In this document: in pieces, positions 13,999 to 14,312 of the stretch
Layout: each line of letters opens with the position of its first letter
Numbering within the stretch: the first letter of the stretch is position 1
Origin: Avimonas intestinalis
GTDB taxonomy: Bacteria > Bacillota > Clostridia > Oscillospirales > Acutalibacteraceae
Direction of reading: 5' to 3'
Length of the DNA: 14,312 nucleotides
Assembly: GCA_904380375.1 (NCBI GenBank)
Contig: CAJFID010000044.1
Span: 1-14,312, forward strand
Notes under the pieces: model-generated
The model's database searches: none
Told to the model about the DNA's origin: nothing
The model's input: only the letters and a program-made list of their open reading frames with translations
Made by a program: the position numbers and the translations under genes

Positions 13999-14312
13999 AA
14001 ACGGGCGTCTTACCGGTTAGCGGCCCGGTTGAGGCCGGACACCGCGTATCATGCCGCCGTGCTGGAAGCCGGAAGGGCTTTCCCGAACGGACCCCCTGTC
14101 CGCCGGTGCTTCCGGCACGGATGAGGGGCAGAGCAAATAAGACCCCCCCGGCTTCGCCGGGGGGTCTTCAAAGACGGGCAAAGGCCTTTAATACAAGCGG
14201 CACGCGTCACGTTGCGTTGGTTCGGTCTGCCAGCCGCGCTCAGACGGCTACTTGCCGCCCGTGAACGGGTTTAGAAATCTCCCGTTGTCGGTTGCTCTCC
14301 TGCTTTGTCCTC
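13999..14312. other. Non-coding, hairpin-rich right end
   Basis: No convincing complete gene lies in these 314 bases. An imperfect inverted repeat GTGCTGGAAGCCGG / CCGGTGCTTCCGGCAC spans about 14058-14117. A strong GC hairpin at 14139-14168 is listed separately. From 14312 leftwards, two minus-strand frames remain open for a short stretch. One stops at 14271 and reads EDKAGEQPTTGDF at its end; the other stops at 14248 and ends NPFTGGK. Either may be the C terminus of a minus-strand gene entering from the right, but the evidence is too thin to choose. Confidence 0.45.
14139..14168. terminator. Strong GC hairpin, probable bidirectional terminator
   Basis: AAGA, seven C and GGC pair with GCC, six G and TCTT around a TTC loop, with one bulged C. 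On the minus strand it is followed by TCTTATTTG, a usable U-tract, which fits a minus-strand gene ending near 14250-14270. On the plus strand the tail is TCTTCAAAG, less good, but it may also end the PadR operon about 140 bases upstream. Confidence 0.7.

Overview
The window looks like a chromosomal segment of a GC-rich Firmicute, probably an anaerobic clostridium of the Oscillospiraceae/Ruminococcaceae type. This rests on the AGGAGG-type ribosome binding sites, the TATAAT promoters, the protein families present and the tight gene packing. The genus cannot be named from the sequence alone. No rRNA, tRNA, CRISPR array, transposase or phage gene was seen.

Left part (about 1-5800): a thiol/sulfur redox cluster. 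On the minus strand, read from right to left, are thioredoxin (trxA); then, beyond a plus-strand gene, a CoA-disulfide reductase with a fused rhodanese domain; thioredoxin reductase (trxB); and an operon of a single-domain rhodanese, a CcdA-type membrane thiol transporter and a membrane-anchored TlpA/ResA-like thioredoxin. In the middle, on the plus strand, is a Crp/Fnr-family regulator, divergent from the CoA-disulfide reductase and convergent with trxA. Together these genes can move electrons from NADPH through TrxB and TrxA, across the membrane through CcdA to the extracytoplasmic TlpA, and can handle persulfide sulfur or CoA disulfides. Two promoters, for the rhodanese-ccdA-tlpA operon and for trxA, carry almost the same 13-bp dyad GTGAC-N3-GTCAC. 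In both, its centre lies 28 bases upstream of a TATAAT box, the class II activator position near -41. The regulator's recognition helix has the Arg-Glu-x-x-x-Arg pattern that reads GTGA in E. coli CRP. The cluster therefore looks like a small local regulon that includes its own regulator.

Middle part (about 5840-10930, minus strand): a plasma-membrane-type Ca2+ P-type ATPase with its own promoter and terminator, preceded by recG, which starts at TTG behind a strong ribosome binding site. These appear to be independent single-gene units.

Right part (about 10950-14000, plus strand): a membrane-anchored or secreted polysaccharide deacetylase with a structured leader, then a three-gene operon. 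This operon holds a PadR-family repressor, a membrane protein with a permease-prefix-like helical domain, and a second small membrane or lipoprotein gene interrupted by a one-base frameshift. The PadR promoter has two copies of TAGAA-N-TTCTA, one on each side of the -10 box, which is a clear candidate autorepression operator. The last 300 bases are non-coding and rich in hairpins. They may include the extreme 3' end of a minus-strand gene that enters from the right.
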